Program-made: the position numbers and the translations under genes | Notes under the pieces: model-generated | What the model was told of the DNA's origin: nothing | Database searches by the model: none | What the model saw: the letters and a program-made list of their open reading frames with translations, nothing else | From: Methanobrevibacter sp. | Lineage (GTDB): Archaea; Methanobacteriota; Methanobacteria; Methanobacteriales; Methanobacteriaceae | Length of the DNA stretch: 42,462 nucleotides | Reading direction: 5' to 3' | Assembly: GCF_017447225.1 (NCBI RefSeq) | Contig: NZ_JAFSNZ010000111.1 | Span: 1-42,462 of the forward strand | In this document: in pieces, positions 8,171 to 17,178 of the stretch | Layout of the letters: every line of letters begins with the position of its first letter | Numbering within the stretch: the stretch's first letter is position 1

Positions 8171-11100
8171 TCTTCTTCACCTTCATCGATTAATAAGATA
8201 TCCGGCTCACTATCATCACTATCAATTATAAGAATATCTTCATCTGTTAATGTTGATGTATCATACTCAATATCTGAAGTGATGATTATATTCGGATAAT
8301 CATCATCCAATTCGGTTAAAACATGATATTCTTCTGTTGAATCAATATCTGTTGGGAATTCATCAACTAACATAATATTGAAATCATCATCTTTATTTGT
8401 TGAAATAATATAATATGGTCCATACACAATAAGCAGCACATCAGTGTTTACGTTTTCCAAATAATCATTTCCGGAATAGATTAATTTACATTGTACTTCA
8501 CCAGTTTCTTCCATGACTACATTAAGTTCGCCAGAAGTTACATCCGCTATTGCAATTTCAGAATTATCATTATTATCAATCAATGATATTTCGCCATTTA
8601 ATGGTATTCTAGTATTTCTAGATATGCTGAACGGAATTAATGTTGATTCTAAAACTGGAATTGAATGTTCTGATTCAGCAGTTAGTATTGGTGTAACTTT
8701 AGTAATCACAACATTTTTAGTAATATTTGATGCATTATAAAAAGTATTTTCAACGAAATTGAATGATAATTGATATGTGTCTGCTTTAAGAACTTCATCT
8801 ATTTGTAAGTCAAATTGTCCATTAGTTATATTTTTAGAATAATTTTTATTGTTTAATGAAATATTGACTGTTCCAGTATCAACTTTACGATTATTTTCAT
8901 CTGTTATTTCTCCAGAGATGTTAATTATTTCTCCGGCAGGTAAATTAATATTTTCAGATGTGATAATTGTGTTTAATTGTTTGAATTGTACAGTCACATC
9001 ATCTGTGAAACTAGAATATTTATAATCTGTTTGATTATATTTGATTTGGAATTTAATGTCTTTTCCACGAATATTACTGTTTGTGGTGAATGTTGTTTCC
9101 CATTCTCCGAAGATATCTGTTGTTAATGATTTACTTTGAATTGTTGCACCATCAACAATCATGTTAACAAAAATATTTTCATTTGGAACCGGATCATCAT
9201 CACTATCCACCAGATAACCATTAATATGAAGAACATCATCAGAGTAACTGTAATATGATTCATCTGCAAATATTCCACCAGAAAGATTAATTTCTTCTTT
9301 AACACCATAAACAATATGAGCAACATTACTGTAGACATCTCCATCAACAGTACTGACTGCCTGAAGATATGTTCCACTACAATTTATAATAGCTTGTGTG
9401 GATACATTCACCGCACACCATCCATCATTTCCTGTTGTGTAAACCTGACTAACATTGTTCTCACAAGAATTATTATAAGTATCCCATATTTTAAAAGTAG
9501 TTTTTAAAGGATTTCGATTGCTATCGCATGCAAAAACATTTATTGGAATTAAAGAGGAATTCGAAAGTAATACTTTGTTTTCAGGATATAATCTCAGATT
9601 AATATCCGCTAATTCATTTTCCCTCACTCTTACGCGATAACTATTACTGACACTTGAATAATATTTTCTTGTTTCTCCATATTCGAAGTGTAAATTATGT
9701 GTTCCTGAAGTTAATTTATCATTCCAAGAAACTTCCCCATTACTATCACTATTTAAAGTTGTTATTAACGAGGAGCCATCATATAGTTTTAAACTAGCAT
9801 TTTCAATTGGATTACTGTTTTCATCAGTAATAATCCCTGTAAGTTTGATATTTTCATTAGTTAAGTATGTGGATTTTCCAGAGCCGATTAAACTAATAGA
9901 AGTTTCTAATTTAACAACTTTAACTGAAAATGTAATGTTACTATCAACATAAGTTTCATCATGAGAATAAACAAGTTTATAATTATGAATTCCTTCACTT
10001 GAAGGTGTGTGAGATAATCTTTCTCCGTTATCAACTGTTTTTAGAAGAGTATTGTTTTCATATAATTTTAATGTTCCTCCACTAACATTATTATCATAAT
10101 AATCTAAAACTTCATAATTAACAGAGAATGAATCATCGATAATAATTTTGTCAGCAGTATTAGTCAATAAATAGGTAGGCATTGGGTTTACAGTAACATT
10201 ATAATAATCTTCACTATAACAATATTTTTTGGATTCCTGGTGTTTGACTTTTAAATTAAACTCTCCAATTTCATTGAAATTATAATCTAAATTGTACAAT
10301 CCAGTATCATCTGTAACTTCCGAATCCACAATAATATCTTTATGATATAATTCAATTGTTTCTCCACTTACAGGTTTATCTATCTCATTAGTACTTTCAG
10401 GACAGTTACTGGTTAAAGTACCATTAACTTGTATTTCATTTCCAACACTATAATCGCCAGTATTTGTTAATAATGATCCTGTAAATTGGATGTCTTTATG
10501 AGCATAAACTTCAAGTTCTTTTTCCATATTAATCTTAGTTGAAATTTTACAAACCCACTTAGGAATCGTGATATTAACGGGATAATTTAAAATATTTTGA
10601 TTAATAAAATCATTGCCTGTTGCATTTATTTCACAGCATTTATGTTTTAATGTGATATTTTGAAGATATAATCTGGTATCTTGCATTATTTTAAAGATTT
10701 CCCATCCATTGTTTTGATAAATTACTGCTCCTGCAGGACAAGATAATATACTGCATGTTTCATTAATCACTAATGGATTATCAATATAAAATCGTTCATT
10801 CTTATTAATCAACACGATTACATTATTGGAACCTTCAATTCGTTCTAAAGCATGATTTATAGTACGTAACGGATAATCTTGAGAACCGTCATTGGAATCA
10901 TTACCTGAAACACAGTCAACATATAAATCTGCAGTGGCACATCCTTTTATGATGATTCTTATTTCATCAGATTCAATGTAATTCTGTGAATTTTCCTGTA
11001 GTTTTTTCAATGATTCGTAAGCTCTGAAAGTGAAATCAAATTGATATTTACCATCATTTATTCCTGGAAAATCATCAGTGCTTACTGACCAGGAATTATC

Positions 11101-12129
11101 TGTTAGGTAAAACTCTTCCTGAAATATTTCATCATCAACATAAGGTACGATGTAAAATGTTTTATTATATCTTTTTGCGTAAGCATCATAAAAATTAAAA
11201 GTGAAATTCACTTTTCGTCCTTCAATGGGTGATGCATTGTCAACTTGTGCAAAGAAGAAAATTTTAGGTGAAATTGGACACCATAATGAGTCTTTATGCT
11301 CCCATCTTTCAGGCTGCCAACCATTATCATATTCTCCATCACTATTTAAATGTCTTGAAGTTTCAAACATTTTACATAAATATTTTTCACGATTAGTTAA
11401 CTTAATCAAATCAGGATTAGTTGGATCTAAGCCATAAATCTTCCAAACTTCCAAAACAGGCAATGGGATTTTATTCAAATATTTAATATAATCCAATATT
11501 CTATTCATATAATGATAATCATCTTCTGTAGTGGAATTATTGAAAGGATGTTCTGTTTTTTGATAATAGTCAATTATCTGAATTGGACTCATTTCAGCTA
11601 AATCATTTGAAGATAATGTTTTGTATGTTTTTCTGGGAATATTGTATAATGCTCCGAAAGAATCTAATGATGTATCATGATCATAGATATCATCTATCAG
11701 GCCATCATTTTCAGGAAAGCCTTTCACTAGACTATATTCTTCATGAGTGGTGACATAAATCTTAAACTTATCTTCAGGAATGATATTTTCTGATGTGCTT
11801 TCATAAGAATACTCGAAAGTATGTACTTCATCATTATATGAAAATGTTTCAGTGTATATGGCTTCATCATTTTTATAGCAAGTAACACTTTTCAAGTACG
11901 GGAAATTAGCAACAAAATTAATTGCATACTCATTAGCTGAAGTCTGCTCTCTCCAAATAAGTAAATTTTTCTCTAATTTACCTGCAAGATAAACCTGGAA
12001 TAACTCATTATAAACATCAACTAAACGATTATTGAAAACTTCTTTAGTTTTACTGAAATTACTACCATCAGACTTATCCAAGAAGTAAGGAAATTTATCC
12101 TTTAATTTTTTCAAACTATTACGTGGCAT
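8167..12129 (-). CDS. Baseplate gpI/XkdU-position protein fused to adhesin-like Ig repeats
   Basis: Protein of 1320 residues; ATG at 12129 follows GTGAT. Residues ~1-300 (FPYFLDKSDGSNF.K, LLIWREQTSANEYAINFVAN, NIPRKTY) form a baseplate module, placed directly after the gpJ-like gene where XkdU/gpI belongs. Residues ~403-520 (YVDCVSGNDSNDGSQDYPLRTINHAL) resemble the start of a right-handed beta-helix as in methanogen adhesin-like proteins. From ~580 to ~1210 there are about seven Ig-like/invasin-like repeats with signatures such as DENSNPIENASLKLYDG and SNGEVSW. The last ~80 residues are very acidic (DDSEPDILLIDEGEEE). The repeats may hold or extend the receptor-binding region, or mimic host adhesins. 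The domain reading is strong; the role is inferred. Confidence 0.7.
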   Translation of the reverse strand: MPRNSLKKLKDKFPYFLDKSDGSNFSKTKEVFNNRLVDVYNELFQVYLAGKLEKNLLIWREQTSANEYAINFVANFPYLKSVTCYKNDEAIYTETFSYNDEVHTFEYSYESTSENIIPEDKFKIYVTTHEEYSLVKGFPENDGLIDDIYDHDTSLDSFGALYNIPRKTYKTLSSNDLAEMSPIQIIDYYQKTEHPFNNSTTEDDYHYMNRILDYIKYLNKIPLPVLEVWKIYGLDPTNPDLIKLTNREKYLCKMFETSRHLNSDGEYDNGWQPERWEHKDSLWCPISPKIFFFAQVDNASPIEGRKVNFTFNFYDAYAKRYNKTFYIVPYVDDEIFQEEFYLTDNSWSVSTDDFPGINDGKYQFDFTFRAYESLKKLQENSQNYIESDEIRIIIKGCATADLYVDCVSGNDSNDGSQDYPLRTINHALERIEGSNNVIVLINKNERFYIDNPLVINETCSILSCPAGAVIYQNNGWEIFKIMQDTRLYLQNITLKHKCCEINATGNDFINQNILNYPVNITIPKWVCKISTKINMEKELEVYAHKDIQFTGSLLTNTGDYSVGNEIQVNGTLTSNCPESTNEIDKPVSGETIELYHKDIIVDSEVTDDTGLYNLDYNFNEIGEFNLKVKHQESKKYCYSEDYYNVTVNPMPTYLLTNTADKIIIDDSFSVNYEVLDYYDNNVSGGTLKLYENNTLLKTVDNGERLSHTPSSEGIHNYKLVYSHDETYVDSNITFSVKVVKLETSISLIGSGKSTYLTNENIKLTGIITDENSNPIENASLKLYDGSSLITTLNSDSNGEVSWNDKLTSGTHNLHFEYGETRKYYSSVSNSYRVRVRENELADINLRLYPENKVLLSNSSLIPINVFACDSNRNPLKTTFKIWDTYNNSCENNVSQVYTTGNDGWCAVNVSTQAIINCSGTYLQAVSTVDGDVYSNVAHIVYGVKEEINLSGGIFADESYYSYSDDVLHINGYLVDSDDDPVPNENIFVNMIVDGATIQSKSLTTDIFGEWETTFTTNSNIRGKDIKFQIKYNQTDYKYSSFTDDVTVQFKQLNTIITSENINLPAGEIINISGEITDENNRKVDTGTVNISLNNKNYSKNITNGQFDLQIDEVLKADTYQLSFNFVENTFYNASNITKNVVITKVTPILTAESEHSIPVLESTLIPFSISRNTRIPLNGEISLIDNNDNSEIAIADVTSGELNVVMEETGEVQCKLIYSGNDYLENVNTDVLLIVYGPYYIISTNKDDDFNIMLVDEFPTDIDSTEEYHVLTELDDDYPNIIITSDIEYDTSTLTDEDILIIDSDDSEPDILLIDEGEEE

Positions 12130-12139
12130 AAAATATCAC

Positions 12140-13294
12140 TTACTCCATTTTAATAATAATTTCACCAGCAACACATTTCTCTTCATTATTAACACTGATA
12201 GGTTCTGTAGGATTTGAAAAAACAATATTTTTGAGTTCAGTAATTTCTCTATCAATAAAAACTCCTAATTTATGAGGTATGAAATCTTCACCTATAATCA
12301 TTCCTTTATGATAATTACCATTTGCTAGAAAACCACCATTGATAAAAACTTTAATAGCTGACTTGATTTTTGCGGAAATAATTTCTTTTTCTTTAGTTGA
12401 ATAAGGATTTAAACGGTCAATATCCGTATTACACGTAACATAAATATCAACAGGTTTTAATATTGGAGCCATTAAAACAATATCTTCCGTTTCTTGAGTG
12501 ATTTCATTATTTAAATCATCGTAAATTTTATTAAGTGTATAACTATCTCCAGGATCCACTACAATTTTTACAGTTCCAGAACCATCCCAGTTAGGAACAA
12601 TACTATACCCATCTATGCCATCAGCTCTTGCAAAATAATTTTGATATGCTTTATCACTGCCTTTAAGGTTAATTTCAATCCAGTTAAGTATTAATTCACG
12701 ATATTCATCATCAGTGTAAGTTCTACTTCCACGGCTTGAAACATTATTATTAGTGCATGATACACCGACAGGAATATTATCGATGTTGCTAATGATTTTT
12801 GTTAAAGTATTTTCTATAACACTATATTCTACACCAGCATCAACTGATAATGCATAAACTGTACATTCTGTTTCACCAGATGGGAAATATAAATCCTCTA
12901 CAGTCTTATAAACAATTCCTGTAGTTGATGAAATAAGTATTCCAGCAGGTTCCAGTACGTCTTCGTTCAATGTTCTTCTTAATGAAAAAGTTATTTCAAC
13001 ACCAGCATGTGTCGCCTGTGGTCTAGGACAATTAATTAATTGTCCCCATTTATCCAAATCTGTACCTGTTGCAGTTAAAGGGCTTCCAGCAAGATAAATA
13101 TTATTTTCTTCGATATATGCATCTTCAAGGCTTTTAGCATCAACACTTAAATTCATTACATAAAAATTACTGATATCCTTCTTATTTTTGATATAATTAA
13201 TGAATTCTTCTGAATTGCTAATTAAGCCCTTATCATAAGCATCCTTTAATGAATTTAAAAAGATTTCTTCATATTGTTTGGGTTTAAAAGTCAT
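12140..13294 (-). CDS. Baseplate J-like protein (XkdT/gpJ family)
   Basis: Protein of 384 residues whose ATG overlaps the stop of the gp25-like gene. It shows the layout of baseplate wedge J proteins: N-terminal helical part, the beta stretch ...YLAGSPLTATGTDLDKWGQ..., a central VYALSVDAGVEYSVIENTLTKI region, then RGSRTYTDDEYRELILNWIEINLKGSDKAYQNYFARADGIDGYSIVPNWDGSGTVKI, a family hallmark, and a C-terminal part with IKSAIKVFINGGF. The length fits the family. It forms the wedge ring that triggers sheath contraction. Neighbours gp25-like and gpI-like support this. Confidence 0.85.
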   Translation of the reverse strand: MTFKPKQYEEIFLNSLKDAYDKGLISNSEEFINYIKNKKDISNFYVMNLSVDAKSLEDAYIEENNIYLAGSPLTATGTDLDKWGQLINCPRPQATHAGVEITFSLRRTLNEDVLEPAGILISSTTGIVYKTVEDLYFPSGETECTVYALSVDAGVEYSVIENTLTKIISNIDNIPVGVSCTNNNVSSRGSRTYTDDEYRELILNWIEINLKGSDKAYQNYFARADGIDGYSIVPNWDGSGTVKIVVDPGDSYTLNKIYDDLNNEITQETEDIVLMAPILKPVDIYVTCNTDIDRLNPYSTKEKEIISAKIKSAIKVFINGGFLANGNYHKGMIIGEDFIPHKLGVFIDREITELKNIVFSNPTEPISVNNEEKCVAGEIIIKME

Positions 13295-13743
13295 ATTTCA
13301 ACACTTCCTTCAACTAATTCATCAGAAATACTAGTTACACTAAAAGAAATCCTATGTCTGAAGTATTCATTATCCACATTATCTTCAACTGTAATATCAT
13401 TTATTTTATGGATTCTACGCATATTTTTTAAGACATCTTCAATGAATAATTCCATTTTATATCTTGACATATTGGAGACCTTTCCTTTTATTAACTCGTG
13501 GATTCTACAACCAAAACCATCATATAAAGGCATTTCTTCTAATTCTTTGTATCTGGTCATTATTGCTATGCATATTGCATTGCGTAAACTATCCTGGCCA
13601 GTTACATTAATCCAATCACCATTACTAAATTGTACATCCCATTTGTTGTTTTCATCAGGTTTTAGAAGTACATCTTCATGTAATGTTTTATAAAATCTGA
13701 AATTATCACTTTCCAGATCAACCGGTAGAGTCACTATTATCAC
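13291..13743 (-). CDS. Baseplate wedge protein, gp25/XkdS-like
   Basis: Protein of up to 150 residues. The start is one of two GTG codons: 13743, or 13734, which has AGGTG six bases upstream and is the better choice. Features of the gp25 family: SLRNAICIAIMTRYKELEEMPLYDGFGCRIHELI in the middle, followed by a helix and the strand DITVEDNVDNEYFRHRISFSVTSIS. Length fits XkdS. It lies between the spike-like and gpJ-like genes, as in PBSX. No ATG start is available, so initiation may be weak or coupled to the upstream gene, which it overlaps by up to 26 bases. Confidence 0.75.
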   Translation of the reverse strand: MIIVTLPVDLESDNFRFYKTLHEDVLLKPDENNKWDVQFSNGDWINVTGQDSLRNAICIAIMTRYKELEEMPLYDGFGCRIHELIKGKVSNMSRYKMELFIEDVLKNMRRIHKINDITVEDNVDNEYFRHRISFSVTSISDELVEGSVEI

Positions 13744-14401
13744 CTGTTAATTCTTCTCTTAATTTATCAATGGCTTTTTTAATTTCTTCATCAACTTCTT
13801 CTTTAGTGTAAATTTCTTTTTTATCATAGACATTATCTGAAGTTGCATATTCAACAACAGTATTCTCATCTGCAATCAATCCTTCTGTAAAGGTAACTCC
13901 ATTATTAGAATTAATGCATATGTTTCCTGTGCCAACATCTAAACCATATTCATTTGTAGAACCCACATCAGATATTCTATAATGTCCTTGTTTAGCAGGA
14001 TTAATGAAAACAATATCCTCTTTAATGAAATAACCCAATAATAACTGTTCTTTGGTATTATCATTAATATCTGCTATAAGACAATCAAGTTCACTACGTG
14101 GAATGATGCATGGTTCATTTAATATTTCACAAAAACTAGCATCACCATCTGGAGTAAAGAAATCAATAATGGATCCGTGCATTCTATGTAAAATTTTACA
14201 AAAAATTAATTTATTACCTACTTTAACTTGGGCTTTATCCAAATAGGGATAATATTTAGTTAAAACACCAATATGAATTTTAGATTTATCTACTTCAGAC
14301 TTTATTTTATCATTGACTGTTGAATCAATGACTGAATGAATAATTGGAGAAAATGCTTTAATTACTCTACCATCCGTGGCGGTTATGTCACTACTTTTCA
14401 T
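13718..14401 (-). CDS. Probable baseplate spike/OB-fold protein (XkdR position)
   Basis: Protein of 227 residues starting at an ATG that overlaps the stop of the hub gene (ATGA). The segment at residues ~40-80 (IHIGVLTKYYPYLDKAQVKVGN...DFFTPDGD) looks like the OB-fold of tail-spike proteins, followed by beta-rich repeats (YRISDVGSTNEYGLDVGTGNI, INSNNGVTFTEGL) and a C-terminal helix rich in K/E. The gene order hub, this gene, gp25, gpJ matches XkdQ-R-S-T. It may cap the tail tube as a central spike. Assignment rests on position and fold pattern. Confidence 0.55.
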   Translation of the reverse strand: MKSSDITATDGRVIKAFSPIIHSVIDSTVNDKIKSEVDKSKIHIGVLTKYYPYLDKAQVKVGNKLIFCKILHRMHGSIIDFFTPDGDASFCEILNEPCIIPRSELDCLIADINDNTKEQLLLGYFIKEDIVFINPAKQGHYRISDVGSTNEYGLDVGTGNICINSNNGVTFTEGLIADENTVVEYATSDNVYDKKEIYTKEEVDEEIKKAIDKLREELTGDNSDSTG

Positions 14402-15669
14402 TCTAGTTCCTCCTCTGATGTTTCTTCTTCATTTTCTTCAGAATCATCATCTGAATTTTCTTTTGGTTCACCCAGACTAGGAGGATAATCTGTTAATGTT
14501 AAACTGCATTGAGAATTATTAGGAGAATTAGATTGTGAAACTTTAGTAATATACATAAAGCAATCCTCATCAAAACTGGGAATATAAACTTTAACCCATT
14601 CACCTTGACGCCATTTAGGAGAAGCATTTACTCTACATTCTATTGTATGACCATTCTCACGGCGAATTTTAGCCCATTCTGTTTTAGCGAAATTTAGAGC
14701 TTCTTCATAAGTTTCAACAGGAACTTCTTTGGTGGAAGTGGTAGTTTTAGATTCAGTACTAATAGAATCATCAGCATTACTATCTATTTCACTTGATGAT
14801 GATTCACCGGATGATTCATCCGTTTCTGTGATAGTAATTGTTTTAACAGCATCTAATTCAGATACTTTCTCACCAAACCTATCTATTAACTCATCATTCA
14901 TATAAACAATATCTTCACCATTATTCCAATGTACAATCAGTTTATTAATAGTGTTAGGATTATAATCAGTTATGCTTATTGAATCATATATTACATTAAT
15001 TCCTTCCAATAATTCTAAATTATATGATGATTCTGGTTCAGGAATCTTATTAACAAATACTTTATCATTAATCACTTTACATTCAACTTCACCATCTAAA
15101 GGACTTAATACATCTCTTAAAGCTTCTTTTATTGATGATGCTGAAGATTCTCCATCATCATCACTTCCACCATTAGCTAATTTTGTGGCTATTTCATCAA
15201 AACTACAACCTAACTTTCCACAAACATAGTTAATGTACTGTTTATTCGCTTCAAAATAAGCTTTAGCAGTTTGACCAACGGACTCAATAGTACTTCCACT
15301 ATAATTATCATCATGAGCTCTAACAAGAGGAGTATTGGCGATACCATTGCAGGTTAACCATTTGTCTGTAGTTGCAGTATTGGATGCAAATACTACCCAC
15401 ATATATTTATAGTGATAATAACCGTTTTTTAATCCTGTGACAAAGTCAACGAACATTCCTGCATCAGAACCATTGACAATAAATACTCCAATTTTTCCGG
15501 AGGCTTTAGATGATAATCCATATGATTGAATAGTATTTGGACCCACACCCGCATTTTCACAGGTATGACCTTTGGCTTCTAATTTCTTAATAACAGTATC
15601 AATCCAACCTTTCTCAGTTGCATGATTTCCATTAGAATAATTATCGGCTGCTACTACATATGTAGACAA
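14398..15669 (-). CDS. Baseplate hub C-terminal half with unrecognised N-terminal domain
   Basis: Protein of 423 residues read from a TTG start at 15669, supported by GAGGTGAT five bases upstream; no ATG fits. Residues 1-165 (VVAADNYSNGNHATEKGWID ... GVGPNTIQSYG ... WVVFASNTATTDKWLTCNG ... RAHDDNYSG) form a compact domain I cannot name. After an acidic/Ser linker, residues ~175-270 continue an XkdQ/gpD-type hub, and after a second Ser/Glu-rich linker residues ~330-405 (EALNFAKTEWAKIRRENGHTI ... SPKWRQGEWVKVYIP ... SLTLTDYPPSLG) match the C-terminal XkdQ region. The N-terminal hub half is the gene just upstream. The new domain may be a second wall-active or binding module. Confidence 0.7.
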   Translation of the reverse strand: MSTYVVAADNYSNGNHATEKGWIDTVIKKLEAKGHTCENAGVGPNTIQSYGLSSKASGKIGVFIVNGSDAGMFVDFVTGLKNGYYHYKYMWVVFASNTATTDKWLTCNGIANTPLVRAHDDNYSGSTIESVGQTAKAYFEANKQYINYVCGKLGCSFDEIATKLANGGSDDDGESSASSIKEALRDVLSPLDGEVECKVINDKVFVNKIPEPESSYNLELLEGINVIYDSISITDYNPNTINKLIVHWNNGEDIVYMNDELIDRFGEKVSELDAVKTITITETDESSGESSSSEIDSNADDSISTESKTTTSTKEVPVETYEEALNFAKTEWAKIRRENGHTIECRVNASPKWRQGEWVKVYIPSFDEDCFMYITKVSQSNSPNNSQCSLTLTDYPPSLGEPKENSDDDSEENEEETSEEELE

Positions 15670-15686
15670 ATTAAATCACCTCTTAA

Positions 15687-16721
15687 TTAACATGATGGGA
15701 AATCCCATAATCTAGTCACAGTTTGATTTTCATAGACTTGACCTAAACTTCTTCGAGCATAGCCAGGATCTGAATTTTGCCATTGCCCATCGACATAATA
15801 TTGAACCCATACATGACCAGTACCATAAACTCCACGTGCTTTTAATTTAACAACCTGAGCCATTTCATAACCTAAACGGGCTCTGTCACAGCAATTACTA
15901 TAACCTGAAGATAATACTTCCGATGGGCATTTATGATGATTAGGATAATTTGGTGCAGGGTATTTCACATGGTCACAGATAAAAGCAGTTATTGCATTAG
16001 CCTTTGCTTTTGCAGTTTTTTTACCTTTACAGACTTTTTTAGCCATTGCCTTAACATCTGAAGATACACTACCACTATAATCTCCACCATCATCGCCATC
16101 TTCACTACTGGAAACATTACTATAATCAATAACTTCATCAACCATTCCTGTAAAATCCACTACAGGAACCAATCCTGCAGTTTTAATAATTTCTTCAACA
16201 ATAGCTGAACGTTTCATTTGAGAAAAATCAAACTGATATTTTTTATCTAGTAATTTAGTCATGCCTGCGATTTGAAGTTCAACATTATCTGTTGAAAATC
16301 TTTGTTCTGTTATGAATCCTAATAATACTTCAGCCATATCATCATAAGAAGTAGTTTCATTAGGTGATTCGACATATTCGCGAAGACAAGTTCTCACTCC
16401 TTTATAAAATCTTTTTTTATCAACATATGGGAATGAGATGCTTCCATTATTACTTATATCTTCATAATCATGTTCATGGGAAGAATTGAATATATTTCCA
16501 TAGTAATAAATTTCTTGGATTTCTCCTTGATGTAATGTGAAACCTTCATTATTTTCCTCTTCTTCAGTGGTGGAAGTATCCTCTTCTTCTGAATTATCCT
16601 CAGAAGATTCATTTGATTCACCACCATTAGGAATATATGGAATGAAATTTTCTTCATCAGTTTTATAGACTTCAAATACACTACGATAAATATCATACTG
16701 TTCCATAATTGAAAATACCAT
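15687..16721 (-). CDS. Baseplate hub N-terminal half fused to pseudomurein endoisopeptidase-like domain
   Basis: Protein of 344 residues; ATG at 16721 with GAGGAA upstream. Residues 1-200 resemble the first half of an XkdQ-type hub, interrupted by an acidic linker at 35-60. After a second linker (~203-220) residues 222-344 are a transglutaminase-fold peptidase: GYSNCCDRARLGYEMA (Cys277/278), GTGHVWVQYY (His303) and WQNSDPGY (Asp318) give the Cys-His-Asp triad known from pseudomurein endoisopeptidases (peptidase C71, PeiW/PeiP). Such enzymes cut the isopeptide bond in pseudomurein peptides. On a hub it would open the wall during infection. Strong for fold and triad; substrate inferred from the host group. 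Confidence 0.8.
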   Translation of the reverse strand: MVFSIMEQYDIYRSVFEVYKTDEENFIPYIPNGGESNESSEDNSEEEDTSTTEEEENNEGFTLHQGEIQEIYYYGNIFNSSHEHDYEDISNNGSISFPYVDKKRFYKGVRTCLREYVESPNETTSYDDMAEVLLGFITEQRFSTDNVELQIAGMTKLLDKKYQFDFSQMKRSAIVEEIIKTAGLVPVVDFTGMVDEVIDYSNVSSSEDGDDGGDYSGSVSSDVKAMAKKVCKGKKTAKAKANAITAFICDHVKYPAPNYPNHHKCPSEVLSSGYSNCCDRARLGYEMAQVVKLKARGVYGTGHVWVQYYVDGQWQNSDPGYARRSLGQVYENQTVTRLWDFPSC

Positions 16722-16723
16722 AC

Positions 16724-17173
16724 TTATTCCTCACTTAATTTATCTTCAGGTATGATGAATGTATCACCTGGAATCAAAGAATCCTCACCAGGTATTTCGA
16801 TTACTTGAACATCTAAATTTATATGATTGGGAGATGCTTCCTCAATATCCTTGCTAATGATGACTTCTGCCATGAATTTACCTCCCATATACGGAGAGAT
16901 TACCTCACAAGGTTTACTCATCATTTCACGGAAAATCTCATCATGAACATCTGGACGACCATCAGGCACATAAACCGTAGTGGAAAAACTATAATCTCTA
17001 ACAACATATCTTCCTCTACTCACATGTTCAGTACCATTCATAATAGGTTCACGATTAGTTTCACGACGATTATATGCTTCATTAGCATTAATATTTTCAG
17101 CATAAAAAGGATATCCATCAATTTCAATGTTTTCAGATACATTTTCATTTACATCATCATACATTCCAACCAT
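16724..17173 (-). CDS. Baseplate/tail protein at XkdP position
   Basis: Protein of 149 residues starting MVGMYDDVNENV at 17173, eleven bases after an AAAGGA; a GTG at 17182 overlapping the tape-measure stop (GTGA) is the alternative. The sequence (EIDGYPFYAENINANEAYNRRETNREPIMNG, VVRDYSFSTTVYVPDGRPDVHDEIF) resembles proteins that lie between tape measure and hub in contractile phages, but no LysM domain, usual in XkdP, is visible unless the short C-end (GDTFIIPEDKLSEE) is a remnant of one. Likely connects the tape measure or tube to the hub. Confidence 0.55.
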   Translation of the reverse strand: MVGMYDDVNENVSENIEIDGYPFYAENINANEAYNRRETNREPIMNGTEHVSRGRYVVRDYSFSTTVYVPDGRPDVHDEIFREMMSKPCEVISPYMGGKFMAEVIISKDIEEASPNHINLDVQVIEIPGEDSLIPGDTFIIPEDKLSEE

Positions 17174-17178
17174 ACATA

